A stretch of 64,000 bases of DNA from the NCBI RefSeq assembly GCF_023657595.1, contig NZ_CP098323.1:2380001-2444000 (forward strand), given 5' to 3'. Position 1 is the stretch's first letter; the number at the start of each line of letters is the position of its first letter. Below, piece after piece: positions 44,417 through 53,444 of this stretch. The notes under the pieces are model-generated. The model searched no databases. It was not told the origin of the DNA and saw only the letters and a list, made by a program, of their open reading frames with translations. This DNA comes from Cytobacillus firmus. Its GTDB lineage: Bacteria > Bacillota > Bacilli > Bacillales > Cytobacillaceae. Made by a program: the position numbers and the translations under genes.

Positions 44417-44490
44417 ATCGGACATACGTGGACAAGTGATTAAAATGGATAAATAGAGGTTTAAGAATCACTAATAGCCTGTGGGTGATT
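44414..44490 (-). promoter_or_regulatory. Conserved upstream element, copy at Stf0 gene
   Basis: On the plus strand GTATCGGAC-N5-GTGGACAAG, then TTAAAATG, TAGAGG and ACTAATAGCC follow in the same order as above each beta-helix gene (45735, 47043, 48322, 49633; shortened at 50908). Confidence 0.7.
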
Positions 44491-44558
44491 GTAATTATAA
44501 TAAACAAAAAACTTTTGAACGATCAATTTTAGCTTTCCAAAACTTAGGAACGAAACTG

Positions 44559-44600
44559 AAAAAAGCCGTCTCTAAAAAGTGAACTAGAGACAGCTTCTCC
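44559..44600 (-). terminator. Terminator after beta-helix gene 1
   Basis: AAGC-GTCTCTA pairs with TAGAGAC-GCTTTTTTC on the minus strand. Confidence 0.8.
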
Positions 44601-44653
44601 GTTAGGATTCTATCATTAGGTTCTTTTTGTATTGGTGCCAAATAACCCTTTTA

Positions 44654-45679
44654 TTACGAGCAGAGTCCTGGGGGGGAACTGGTTTCACAATTATTTTCAT
44701 CAAATGTGTTATTCGTATCGGCTGGAGTATCTGCCTGAATGTCCGGTGTATTGTCAGTTAGTGTATTCTCTCGTACAGCGTTATCATCTGCATCACTAGT
44801 TAAAAGAATACCCGGGCCAACGTTCTTTTTCACCAGGTTCTGGTCAACGATGTTCAGGTCAGCGCTGCCACTTAATTCAATACCAGTGAATGCGTTTAAT
44901 TTTACCTTATTTTCTATGATGCGGTTGTTATCGCCACCGTTTACATCGATTCCTTCCTCGTTGTTGTTCTTCACGTTATTTCTAAAGATCAAGTTATTTT
45001 CAACTGAGGTTACCTCGATTCCGTCATCTTCGTTACGATTCGTCTTATTCAAGAAGATAAGGTTCCCATCTGAAAAAACGGTAATCCCATCGTTTTCATT
45101 CTTTCTTATAACATTCTCTACGATAAGTGAACCATTTCCATTTACTTCTATACCCCTATCAAGGTTGCCATTCACCTTATTCTTCAGAACTATAGTGCTT
45201 GTGCCCAATATATCAATTCCGTCGTCTTCATTTTTCAAAATTTCACTTTGGAGCACATAGTTGTTACTGCCGCCTACTTCGATTCCATCACTGCCGTTTT
45301 CTGTCGATTTTATATTAAAAATCAAGTTGCGATCTCCTTGAATATCGATTCCGTCATCTCCATTGTTTTGAACTTCAAGATCGCGGAGGATGTTGTCACT
45401 TGTATTGACTAGAATCCCATTAGAACTATAGTCTCTTACTGTAAATCCAGCAATTGTCACAAAAGCTGAGCCCACTGTAATACCATCACCACCGGAACCT
45501 GTCCCATCCAAAATTGTCTGGCCGATCCCAGCTCCAAGAAGTCTGAGGCGATCCAATCCAGCTGGAATGACAACATTTTCTTCAAAAACGCCTGCCGCTA
45601 CACGAATTGTATCTCCAGGATTTGCTCCAACAAAAGCTGCGTTAATACTTCCGCCAGCAGGAACATTAATTACTGTCAT
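44654..45679 (-). CDS. Right-handed beta-helix surface protein 1
   Basis: A 341-residue protein with no signal peptide. Residues 1-60 are the family cap (INVPAGGSINAAFVGANPGD, then IRVAAGVFEENVVIP and DRLRLLGAGIGQTILDGTG); residues about 65-310 are PbH1 coils with repeated N-x-DDGI, NNNY and NLI steps; the end NTFDENNCETSSPPGLCS carries the only two cysteines. Such helices build rods; late mother-cell expression is indicated by the promoter at 45710-45736. It is likely a spore-surface structural protein or glycan carrier (inference). GGAGGTGAGA precedes the ATG. Confidence 0.82.
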   Translation of the reverse strand: MTVINVPAGGSINAAFVGANPGDTIRVAAGVFEENVVIPAGLDRLRLLGAGIGQTILDGTGSGGDGITVGSAFVTIAGFTVRDYSSNGILVNTSDNILRDLEVQNNGDDGIDIQGDRNLIFNIKSTENGSDGIEVGGSNNYVLQSEILKNEDDGIDILGTSTIVLKNKVNGNLDRGIEVNGNGSLIVENVIRKNENDGITVFSDGNLIFLNKTNRNEDDGIEVTSVENNLIFRNNVKNNNEEGIDVNGGDNNRIIENKVKLNAFTGIELSGSADLNIVDQNLVKKNVGPGILLTSDADDNAVRENTLTDNTPDIQADTPADTNNTFDENNCETSSPPGLCS

Positions 45680-45709
45680 CTAATCTCACCTCCTTTCATT
45701 AACTTAATA

Positions 45710-45736
45710 TATAATATGAATTTTTAATTGAATTGT
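45710..45736 (-). promoter_or_regulatory. Sigma-K promoter of beta-helix gene 1
   Basis: AC (45735-45736), exactly 16 bases, CATATTATA (45710-45718): full consensus. Confidence 0.8.
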
Positions 45737-45852
45737 ATCGGACGAATGTGGACAAGTTATTAAAATGTGCTTTTAGAGGATTACTAATAGCCCGTCGAAA
45801 AAGATAGGAAAAATACTATGAGTGATTTCCGACTTATTAATAGTAGAAAAAG

Positions 45853-45902
45853 GAAAAAACTGACTCAGTAAATTCATTTTTTCAATGAATATTGAGGCAG
45901 CT
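45853..45902 (-). terminator. Terminator after beta-helix gene 2
   Basis: CTGCCTCA-ATTCATT / AATGA-TGAGTCAG stem followed on the minus strand by TTTTTTCC. Confidence 0.65.
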
Positions 45903-45955
45903 TCTTCGTTTTAGTCCTGTTATCTTACCTTGATCTTGCAGGTGATATTAATAAC

Positions 45956-46987
45956 TTAGGAGCAGAGTCCTGGAGGGGAACTGGTTTGACAATCGTTTTC
46001 ATCAAACGTGTTATTTGTATCCGCTGGGGTATCTGCTTGAATATCGGGGATATTGCCACTGAGTGTATTCTCACGAACAGCATTATCGTCTGCATCACTA
46101 GTTAGATGAATTCCAGGACTGGCGTTCTTTTTCACCAGGTTCTGATCTACAATATTTTCATTTGAGTCACCGTCCAGCTCGATTCCTGTAAATGCGTTCT
46201 TCTTTACTTTGTTGCCGACGATGCGATTGTTATCTCCGCCTTGCAAATCAATCCCATCACCATTGTTATTTTTCACATTGTTGTTAAAGAACAAGTTATT
46301 AACAAACCCATCTTGGAATATTGCATCGAGGGAGGAGCTGCGATTTACCCTATTCCCAAAGATAAGGTTACCATCAGAAAAAACAAAAATCCCGCCTGCG
46401 TTGTTTTTGACAACATTATCAATGATCAGTGTTCCGCTTCCATTATTTACTTCAATTCCCACATTACTGTTGCCGATCACCCTATTCTTAAGGAAAAAAT
46501 TGTTGGTACCTATTAAATCAATACCGTCATCTTCATTTTCAATAAACTTACTTTCGACCACATAGTTGTTATTACCATCAACTTCTATTCCATCACTGTC
46601 GTTTGATGTCGATTTAACATTAAAAATTAAGTTGCGATCTGCTTCATTAATATCGATTCCATCATCTCCATTGTTCTGGACATCGAGATCACGAATAATG
46701 TTGTCACTTGTATTGACTAGAATGCCATTAGCATTATAGTCTCTTATCGTAAAACCGGCGATGGTTACAAAGCTTGAGTCTACAACGATTCCATCCCCTG
46801 GGGAACCTGTCCCATCGAGAATTGTCTGTCCTTTTCCTGCACCCAGAAGTCTAAGTCGATCCAATCCAGGTGGGATAACTACATTCTCTTGAAAAACACC
46901 TGCAGCTACTCGTATTGTATCTCCAGGATTTGCTCCAACAAAAGCTGCGTTAATACTGCCTCCAGCAGGAACATTAATTACTGCCAT
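45956..46987 (-). CDS. Right-handed beta-helix surface protein 2
   Basis: A 343-residue paralog. The cap (MAVINVPAGGSINAAFVGA, VFQENVVIPPGLDRL) and tail (NTFDENDCQTSSPPGLCS) are near-identical to copy 1; the coils in the middle differ most, for instance IFVFSDGNLIFGNRVNRSSSLDAIFQDGF, where the regular N-DDGI rhythm is broken. The invariant cap and tail with variable middle suggest fixed assembly ends and a changeable exposed face. Confidence 0.82.
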   Translation of the reverse strand: MAVINVPAGGSINAAFVGANPGDTIRVAAGVFQENVVIPPGLDRLRLLGAGKGQTILDGTGSPGDGIVVDSSFVTIAGFTIRDYNANGILVNTSDNIIRDLDVQNNGDDGIDINEADRNLIFNVKSTSNDSDGIEVDGNNNYVVESKFIENEDDGIDLIGTNNFFLKNRVIGNSNVGIEVNNGSGTLIIDNVVKNNAGGIFVFSDGNLIFGNRVNRSSSLDAIFQDGFVNNLFFNNNVKNNNGDGIDLQGGDNNRIVGNKVKKNAFTGIELDGDSNENIVDQNLVKKNASPGIHLTSDADDNAVRENTLSGNIPDIQADTPADTNNTFDENDCQTSSPPGLCS

Positions 46988-47017
46988 CTAATCTCACCTC
47001 CTTTCTATCAATCAATA

Positions 47018-47044
47018 TATATTATGAATGTTTTAATAGGATGT
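47018..47044 (-). promoter_or_regulatory. Sigma-K promoter of beta-helix gene 2
   Basis: AC (47043-47044), 16 bases, CATAATATA (47018-47026): full consensus. Confidence 0.8.
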
Positions 47045-47157
47045 ATTGGACAAAAGTGGACAAGTTATTAAAATGTGCTTTTAGAGGATTACTAATAGCC
47101 CTTTGAAAAATGGAAGGAAAATTCATAAGTGATTTCCAAATAATTAAGAGGAGAAAA

Positions 47158-47195
47158 AAGAAAAAGCTGACTCTGTAAATTATTGAGACAGCTTC
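47158..47195 (-). terminator. Terminator after beta-helix gene 3
   Basis: AAGCTGTCTC / GAGTCAGCTT stem followed by TTTTCTTTTTT on the minus strand. Confidence 0.75.
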
Positions 47196-47240
47196 TTCGT
47201 TTAGTATCTAAATTTGAACATGCAAGTGATATTCTATCCT

Positions 47241-48266
47241 TTAGGAGCAGAGTCCTGGAGGAGAGCTTGTTTGACAATCGTTTTCATCAAACGTGTTATT
47301 TGTATCAGCTGGGGTATCTGCTTGAATGTCCGGTGTATTGCCACTGAGTGTATTCTCTCGAACAGCGTTGTCATTTGCATCCGATGTTAAAAGGATTCCA
47401 GGACCAACGTTCTTTTTCACCAGGTTTTGGTCTACGATGTTTTCGTCAGAGTCACTATCCAGTTCAATTCCTGTAAACGCGTTTTTCTTTACTTTATTGC
47501 CCACAATGCTATTGTTATTTCCGCCTGCTACATCAATTCCATCCTCGCTGTTATTTTTCACATTGTTATTAAAAACTAAGTTATTTGCAAACTCAGATAG
47601 ATCGATTCCATCGCTGGTGTTGCGGTTAAAGTTATTCCCAAAGATGAAGTTACCATCGGAACCAACGTCGATCCCATCATCACCGTTGTTTTTGGAAACA
47701 TTATCGATAACAATGTGTCCGCCAGCTACCTCAATACCATCGACTGCGTTGCCAATTACCCTATTCCTCAACACCAAATTTATTGATCCATGCAAAATTA
47801 TCCCGAAGGATTCGTTTTCTTTAAACTTGCTTTCGACCACATAATTGCTGCTACCATCGATGTGGATTCCTGCAATCCCGTTTTGTACCGAGGTAATCTT
47901 AAAAATTAAGTTGCGATCACCAGATGGCATATCAATTCCGTCACTTCCATTGTTTCGAACCTCTATATCTCGAAGGATGTTATCACTGGTAAAAATGTCA
48001 ATTCCATCTTCAGTATAGTCCCTTACTGTAAAACCAGAAATTGTCACAAAGCTCGAGTTCACAACAATCCCATCACCTGGAGATCCTGTACCGTCCAGAA
48101 TCGTCTGGCCGATCCCTGCCCCCAGAAGTCTAAGGCGATCCAGTCCAGCTGGAATGACAACATTTTCTTCAAAAACGCCTGCAGCTACCCGGATTGTATC
48201 TCCAGGATCTGCATCATTAAAAGCGTCATTAATACTTTCGCCTGCAAGAACATTAATTACTGCCAT
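47241..48266 (-). CDS. Right-handed beta-helix surface protein 3
   Basis: A 341-residue paralog. Cap differs slightly (INVLAGESINDAFNDADPGD), giving a more acidic start. Coils include DGIDIFTSDNILRDIEV and GSSNYVVESKFKENESFGIILHG. From about residue 183 to the end it is identical to copy 5, as part of the duplicated block. Same tail with two Cys. Own promoter and terminator. Confidence 0.82.
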   Translation of the reverse strand: MAVINVLAGESINDAFNDADPGDTIRVAAGVFEENVVIPAGLDRLRLLGAGIGQTILDGTGSPGDGIVVNSSFVTISGFTVRDYTEDGIDIFTSDNILRDIEVRNNGSDGIDMPSGDRNLIFKITSVQNGIAGIHIDGSSNYVVESKFKENESFGIILHGSINLVLRNRVIGNAVDGIEVAGGHIVIDNVSKNNGDDGIDVGSDGNFIFGNNFNRNTSDGIDLSEFANNLVFNNNVKNNSEDGIDVAGGNNNSIVGNKVKKNAFTGIELDSDSDENIVDQNLVKKNVGPGILLTSDANDNAVRENTLSGNTPDIQADTPADTNNTFDENDCQTSSPPGLCS

Positions 48267-48296
48267 TTAATCTCACCTCCTTTCTATCAATCAATA

Positions 48297-48323
48297 TATA
48301 TTATGAATGTTTTAATAGGATGT
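48297..48323 (-). promoter_or_regulatory. Sigma-K promoter of beta-helix gene 3
   Basis: AC (48322-48323), 16 bases, CATAATATA (48297-48305): full consensus. Confidence 0.8.
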
Positions 48324-48449
48324 ATCGGACGAACGTGGACAAGTTATTAAAATGTGCTTTTAGAGGATTATTAATTGCCCGTCGAAAAAGATAGGAAAAA
48401 TACTATGAGTGATTTCCGACTTATTAAGAGTAGAAAAAAGAAAAAAGAA

Positions 48450-48498
48450 AAAACTGACTCTGTAAAATTCATTTTTTCAATGAATATTGAGACAGCTT
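48450..48498 (-). terminator. Terminator after beta-helix gene 4
   Basis: GCTGTCTCA-ATTCATT / AATGAAT-AGAGTCAG stem followed by TTTTTTC on the minus strand. Confidence 0.65.
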
Positions 48499-48551
48499 CT
48501 TCGTTTTAGTCCTGTTATCTTACCTTGATCTTGCAGGTGATATTCAATACT

Positions 48552-49577
48552 TTAGGAGCAGAGTCCTGGAGGGGAACTGGTTTGACAATCGTTTTCATCA
48601 AACGTGTTATTCTCATCAGCCGGGTCATCTGCTTGAATGTCCGGTGTATTGCCGCTGAGTGTATTCTCACGAACAGCGTTGTCATTTGCAGTGGAGGTTA
48701 AAAGAATACCAGGTCCTACGTTCTTTTTCACCAAGTTCTGATCTACAATGTTCTGATCCGAGTCACTATCTAGCTCAATGCCTGTAAAGGCGTTCTTCTT
48801 TACTTTATTGGCGATGACCTTGTTGTTATCTCCGCCTGCTGCATCAATTCCATCTTCGTTATTATTTTTTATATTGTTATTAAAAATTAGGTTATTTTGA
48901 AAGCCAGTGAGGTCGATTCCATCGTTTGTATTTCGATTCGCATTATTGCCAATAATGAGGTTTCCATCCGCAAGCACAGAGATCCCATCATCCTCATTCC
49001 CTTTTGAAACATTATCAATGACATAGTGTGGACCGCTTTCCAATTCAATCCCTGAGAGTGCGTTACTTAATACTCTGTTTCTTAAAGCGAGATTGTTGAA
49101 ACCATGCAGAACAATTCCAAAATCTTCATTTTCTATAAACTTACTCTCGATTACATAGTTGCTGCTCCCATCTATGTGAATTCCATCGGAACCATTCTCG
49201 TTGGATTCAATTTTAATAACTAAATTACGATCAGCAGCTGTATAGATTCCGATATTTCCATTGTTTTGTACTTCAAGATCACGGATGATGTTGTCACTTG
49301 AATTGACTAGAATTCCATTAACACTGTAGTCTCTTATCGTAAAACCGGCGATGGTTACAAAGCTTGAGGTTACAACGATTCCATCCCCTGGGGAACCTGT
49401 CCCATCGAGTATTGTCTGTCCTTTTCCTGCACCCAGAAGTCTAAGTCGATCCAATCCAGGTGGAATAACTACATTCTCTTGAAAAACACCTGCAGCTACC
49501 CGGATTGTATCTCCAGGATTTGCTCCAATGAAAGCTGTGTTAATACTGCCGCCAGCAGGAACATTAATTACTGCCAT
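48552..49577 (-). CDS. Right-handed beta-helix surface protein 4
   Basis: A 341-residue paralog with the standard cap (VFQENVVIPPGLDRLRLLGAGK) and tail. Middle coils are distinct, e.g. NIGIYTAADRNLVIKIESNENG and IELESGPHYVIDNVSKGNEDDG. The tail region reads ADDPADENNTFDENDC, a small variation. The 5' portion of the gene lies in the duplicated block. Own promoter at 49608-49634. Confidence 0.82.
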   Translation of the reverse strand: MAVINVPAGGSINTAFIGANPGDTIRVAAGVFQENVVIPPGLDRLRLLGAGKGQTILDGTGSPGDGIVVTSSFVTIAGFTIRDYSVNGILVNSSDNIIRDLEVQNNGNIGIYTAADRNLVIKIESNENGSDGIHIDGSSNYVIESKFIENEDFGIVLHGFNNLALRNRVLSNALSGIELESGPHYVIDNVSKGNEDDGISVLADGNLIIGNNANRNTNDGIDLTGFQNNLIFNNNIKNNNEDGIDAAGGDNNKVIANKVKKNAFTGIELDSDSDQNIVDQNLVKKNVGPGILLTSTANDNAVRENTLSGNTPDIQADDPADENNTFDENDCQTSSPPGLCS

Positions 49578-49607
49578 CTAATCTCACCTCCTTTCTATCA
49601 ATCAATA

Positions 49608-49634
49608 TATATTATGAATGTTTTAATAGGATGT
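49608..49634 (-). promoter_or_regulatory. Sigma-K promoter of beta-helix gene 4
   Basis: AC (49633-49634), 16 bases, CATAATATA (49608-49616): full consensus. Confidence 0.8.
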
Positions 49635-49747
49635 ATTGGACAAAAGTGGACAAGTTATTAAAATGTGCTTTTAGAGGATTACTAATAGCCCTTTGAAAAA
49701 TGGAAGGAAAATTCATAAGTGATTTCCAAATAATTAAGAGGAGAAAA

Positions 49748-49785
49748 AAGAAAAAGCTGACTCTGTAAATTATTGAGACAGCTTC
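49748..49785 (-). terminator. Terminator after beta-helix gene 5
   Basis: Same stem and T-rich tail as at 47158-47195, from the duplicated block. Confidence 0.75.
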
Positions 49786-49830
49786 TTCGTTTAGTATCTA
49801 AATTTGAACATGCAAGTGATATTCTATCCT

Positions 49831-50853
49831 TTAGGAGCAGAGTCCTGGAGGAGAGCTTGTTTGACAATCGTTTTCATCAAACGTGTTATTTGTATCAGCT
49901 GGGGTATCTGCTTGAATGTCCGGTGTATTGCCACTGAGTGTATTCTCTCGAACAGCGTTGTCATTTGCATCCGATGTTAAAAGGATTCCAGGACCAACGT
50001 TCTTTTTCACCAGGTTTTGGTCTACGATGTTTTCGTCAGAGTCACTATCCAGTTCAATTCCTGTAAACGCGTTTTTCTTTACTTTATTGCCCACAATGCT
50101 ATTGTTATTTCCGCCTGCTACATCAATTCCATCCTCGCTGTTATTTTTCACATTGTTATTAAAAACTAAGTTATTTGCAAACTCAGATAGATCGATTCCA
50201 TCGCTGGTGTTGCGGTTAAAGTTATTCCCAAAGATGAAGTTACCATCGGAACCAACGTCGATCCCATCATCACCGTTGTTTTTGGAAACATTATCGATAA
50301 CAATGTGTCCTCCTATTACTTCAATACCTTCAGAAGAGTTTCCAATTACCTTGTTACTTAATGCTAGATTGTTTACACCATGCAAAACAATGCCTATGCT
50401 TTCATTTTCTTTAAACTTACTTTCGATCACATAGTTACTGCTTCCATCTATGTGAATACCATCAGAACCATTCTCGTTTGATTCAACATTGATAAATAAG
50501 TTACGATCAGCTGCAGTATAGATTCCTAGATTTCCATTGTTTAGAACTTCAAGATCGCGGAGGATGTTGTCATTTGTATTGACTAGAATCCCATTAGAAC
50601 TATAGTCTCTAACTGTAAATCCAGCAATTGTTACAAAAGCTGAACCCACTGTAATACCCTCACCACCGGAACCTGTCCCATCCAAAATTGTCTGGCCGAT
50701 CCCAGCTCCAAGAAGTCTGAGGCGATCCAGTCCAGCAGGAATGACAACATTTTCTTGAAAAACGCCTGCCGCTACACGAATTGTATCTCCAGGATTAGCT
50801 CCAACAAAAGCTGCGTTAATACTGCCGCCAGCAGGGACATTAATTACTGCCAT
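49831..50853 (-). CDS. Right-handed beta-helix surface protein 5
   Basis: A 340-residue paralog, one residue shorter in the coil region. Standard cap; coils such as LEVLNNGNLGIYTAADRNLFINVESNENG resemble copy 4, while the C-terminal half equals copy 3 exactly, so the gene is a mosaic. It is the first of the array in transcription direction, but each gene has its own promoter. GGAGGTGAG precedes the ATG. Confidence 0.82.
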   Translation of the reverse strand: MAVINVPAGGSINAAFVGANPGDTIRVAAGVFQENVVIPAGLDRLRLLGAGIGQTILDGTGSGGEGITVGSAFVTIAGFTVRDYSSNGILVNTNDNILRDLEVLNNGNLGIYTAADRNLFINVESNENGSDGIHIDGSSNYVIESKFKENESIGIVLHGVNNLALSNKVIGNSSEGIEVIGGHIVIDNVSKNNGDDGIDVGSDGNFIFGNNFNRNTSDGIDLSEFANNLVFNNNVKNNSEDGIDVAGGNNNSIVGNKVKKNAFTGIELDSDSDENIVDQNLVKKNVGPGILLTSDANDNAVRENTLSGNTPDIQADTPADTNNTFDENDCQTSSPPGLCS

Positions 50854-50882
50854 AATCTCACCTCCTTTCTATTAAGTTAATA

Positions 50883-50909
50883 TATGTTATGTAAATTTCG
50901 ATAGGATGT
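50883..50909 (-). promoter_or_regulatory. Sigma-K promoter of beta-helix gene 5
   Basis: AC (50908-50909), 16 bases, CATAACATA (50883-50891): full consensus. The element above it (TATCGGGCAAAGGTGGACAAGT) is a diverged, shorter version. Otherwise the 50854-51195 gap contains only the next promoter. Confidence 0.8.
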
Positions 50910-51132
50910 ATCGGGCAAAGGTGGACAAGTACTAAAAATGTGCATTAGTCATTATACTTAAGCCTACTTACATGGTTGGGAAAAATCCTTATTAGCTCAT
51001 CCCACAATTCTTGCCCTATACAGATTTTAAACTCCTATTTTAGTAAACAAGCTTTTTCTATTTTCTATTCCTTTATAAATTGCAGGATCTTTCTTGATAC
51101 GGGCAGTTGCCGTGTCCTATTTTGTTCAAAAG

Positions 51133-51141
51133 CATAATATA
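51133..51141 (+). promoter_or_regulatory. Possible sigma-K -10 of the UDP-sugar operon
   Basis: CATAATATA matches CATANNNTA 55 bases before the ATG at 51196; no AC at 16-17 bases. Confidence 0.45.
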
Positions 51142-51195
51142 GAACACGTGAGAAATCCGGGGATAACTTAGTAAGTGAATAGGTGGTGAAATAAC

Positions 51196-52119
51196 ATGAA
51201 GGTACTAGTTACAGGGGGACTGGGCTTTATAGGGTCGCATCTTGCAGACCGCTATGTGGACCTCGGTTATGAAGTGATTATTATGGATAATCTTTCAAGC
51301 GGTACACTAGCTAATCTGAATCCTAATGCCCGCTTTTTTTCAATGTCTCTGTTAGATAAAGAAGTCTCTGATCTATTAAGAAAGGAAAAACCAGACATTA
51401 TTAATCATCACGCAGCACAAGTAAATGTAAGAAATTCTGTCGCTGATCCCTTATTCGATATTGATACGAATTTGCTAGGAACAGTTAAGCTATTGGAAGC
51501 AGCTGGCCAGGCTGGTGTTAAAAAGTTTATTTTCTCTTCATCGGGAGGTACGGTATACGGTGCAACACCAAATCTGCCAACTTCCGAAGAATACAAAACA
51601 AATCCCATTTCCCCATACGGAATAAATAAGCTTGCATCTGAGTATTATATTGATTTCTACGCAAAATTATATGGGTTTCAATCGGTTATCTTACGTTACT
51701 CAAATGTATATGGAATCCGTCAAAATCCATTATCCGAGTCTGGTGTAATTTCAATTTTTGCACATAGAATAAAAAATCACTTGCAGCCAGTTATCTATGG
51801 TAATGGAGAGCAAGTCCGTGATTATATTCATGTCAGTGATGTTGTAAATGCGAATATAATGCTTAGCCAATTAGATTCCTCTTTATATGGAACTTATAAC
51901 GTAGGAACAGGTAAAGGCACTTCTTTAAATAAGCTTCTCACCTTCTTTTATCAGATTTTTCCAGATGCCAAGTCACCGATATATAAAGATGCTAAGGAAG
52001 GCGACTTGTTATTCAATGTACTATCTATTAATAAACTAGCTTCTTTAGGTTGGTCTCCCAAATTAACCCTCCAAGAAGGAATTAATCAACTTTGTCAAAT
52101 ACAGGGGGATATAACATGA
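51196..52119 (+). CDS. NAD-dependent epimerase (UDP-glucose 4-epimerase-like)
   Basis: A 307-residue SDR: VLVTGGLGFIGSHLADRYVD, NHHAAQVNVRNSV, FIFSSSGGTVYG, SPYGINKLASEYYI (Tyr-x3-Lys) and RYSNVYGIRQNP. It fits the UDP-glucose/UDP-glucuronate 4-epimerase group; followed by Ugd and UDP-xylose synthase, it could act on UDP-Glc, UDP-GlcA or UDP-Xyl. The stop overlaps the ugd ATG (ATGA). Exact substrate not decidable. Confidence 0.85.
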   Translation: MKVLVTGGLGFIGSHLADRYVDLGYEVIIMDNLSSGTLANLNPNARFFSMSLLDKEVSDLLRKEKPDIINHHAAQVNVRNSVADPLFDIDTNLLGTVKLLEAAGQAGVKKFIFSSSGGTVYGATPNLPTSEEYKTNPISPYGINKLASEYYIDFYAKLYGFQSVILRYSNVYGIRQNPLSESGVISIFAHRIKNHLQPVIYGNGEQVRDYIHVSDVVNANIMLSQLDSSLYGTYNVGTGKGTSLNKLLTFFYQIFPDAKSPIYKDAKEGDLLFNVLSINKLASLGWSPKLTLQEGINQLCQIQGDIT

Positions 52120-53444
52120 AGATTTGTATTATAGGTGCGGGCTATGTGGGTTTGGTCACCGGTACATGTTTTTCCGAATTAGGATATGATGTAGTTTGTG
52201 TCGATCATAACCCTGAAATAGTGAAAGAGTTAAATAATGGGAAAATCCCCATCTATGAACCTGGATTAGAGGAAATGGTTAAGAAAAATGCTTCAGACGG
52301 ACGTTTAACTTTTACTACTAATATCTATAAAGCTATACAATCAAGTTTGTTTATTTTCATTGCTGTTGGAACTCCTTCTGCTGAGGACAATTCTGCAGAT
52401 CTCTCTTATGTATTTAATGCAGCCGAACAAATAGGCACCTATTTGAACTCTTACTCCATTATTGTTAATAAATCGACTGTTCCAATTGGAACAGCGGAAA
52501 GAGTAATGGGTATTGTTAGGCACACTCTTAATAAGAGAGATTTATGTGAGTTGGATTTTGACATTGTCTCCAACCCTGAGTTTTTGAGGGAAGGCAAGGC
52601 GATAAAGGACTTTTTAAACCCAGACCGTATCATAATAGGCAGTGATAATCCTAAGGCTGCCAATCATATGAAAAAACTTTACGAACCTATTACACGTAAT
52701 GGTCATCCGCTGCTTGTAATGGATATTCCTTCAGCTGAACTTACTAAATATGCAGCAAATGCCATGTTGGCAACTCGCATTAGTTTCATAAATGAAATAG
52801 CTGGAATATCGGATGCATTCGGAGCTGATATCCAAATGGTTCAAGAAGGAATCGGTTTAGATCATCGAATCGGGCAATCTTTTTTATCCCCAGGAATAGG
52901 ATACGGAGGCTCTTGTTTTCCAAAGGATGTTAAGTCATTAATAAAAACTGCTTCGGATAAGAATATTCCCACACCCATACTGGAATCAGTTGAGAAAGTG
53001 AACCATCGCCAAAGGAAAAAATTATTTGAGATGATTGTTGACCAGTTCGGTGAGTCAAATCTATCAAAGCTAAAATTTGCAGTATGGGGGTTAGCATTTA
53101 AACCAGAAACTGATGACATCCGTGAAGCACCTTCAATTGAAATCATTCGATTGTTAATTAGGCATGGTGCAGAAGTACATGCAAGTGACCCTATTGCAAA
53201 TCATAAAGTACGGAAAGTTTTTGATGATGATAAAATAAAATACTTTCAAGACCCTTATTCAGCCATTTCAGGAACAGAGGCTTTAATCATTTGTACAGAG
53301 TGGCCTCAATTTCAGCAAGCGGATTTAGAAAGAATAAAGAAGCTTCTTAAAATGCCAATCATATTTGACGGACGTAATATTTATAATCCTAAGGAAATGA
53401 AAGAGGCTGGATTCATTTACAGATGTATAGGGAGGAAGGCATAA
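52116..53444 (+). CDS. ugd: UDP-glucose 6-dehydrogenase
   Basis: About 442 residues: MKICIIGAGYVGLVTGTCFSELGYDVVCVD (NAD loop), FIAVGTPSAEDNSADLSYV, FDIVSNPEFLREGKAI, ELTKYAANAMLATRISFINEIA and GIGYGGSCFPKDVKSL with the catalytic Cys. Oxidises UDP-glucose to UDP-glucuronate. ATG 52116 is chosen (TuaD-like start, AGGGGGA upstream). The stop is immediately followed by the ATG of the decarboxylase gene. Confidence 0.96.
   Translation: MKICIIGAGYVGLVTGTCFSELGYDVVCVDHNPEIVKELNNGKIPIYEPGLEEMVKKNASDGRLTFTTNIYKAIQSSLFIFIAVGTPSAEDNSADLSYVFNAAEQIGTYLNSYSIIVNKSTVPIGTAERVMGIVRHTLNKRDLCELDFDIVSNPEFLREGKAIKDFLNPDRIIIGSDNPKAANHMKKLYEPITRNGHPLLVMDIPSAELTKYAANAMLATRISFINEIAGISDAFGADIQMVQEGIGLDHRIGQSFLSPGIGYGGSCFPKDVKSLIKTASDKNIPTPILESVEKVNHRQRKKLFEMIVDQFGESNLSKLKFAVWGLAFKPETDDIREAPSIEIIRLLIRHGAEVHASDPIANHKVRKVFDDDKIKYFQDPYSAISGTEALIICTEWPQFQQADLERIKKLLKMPIIFDGRNIYNPKEMKEAGFIYRCIGRKA

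Larger units (their letters stand above)
46741..47720. repeat. Duplicated block, left copy
   Basis: This block matches 49331-50310 at a constant offset of 2590. Bases 46971-47720 look identical to 49561-50310, including promoter, spacer, terminator and the C-terminal half of a gene; 46741-46970 differs at only a few bases. Sequence diverges sharply after 47720. Confidence 0.9.
49331..50310. repeat. Duplicated block, right copy
   Basis: Partner of 46741-47720 at offset 2590; 750 bases (49561-50310) appear identical. The block covers the 5' part of copy 4, the spacer and the 3' half of copy 5. Confidence 0.9.

Noticed and set aside
44654-50853. Beta-helix proteins as NosD homologs in denitrification
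   Set aside because: They lack signal peptide and membrane anchor, are 40 kb from nirK, and have sigma-K promoters.
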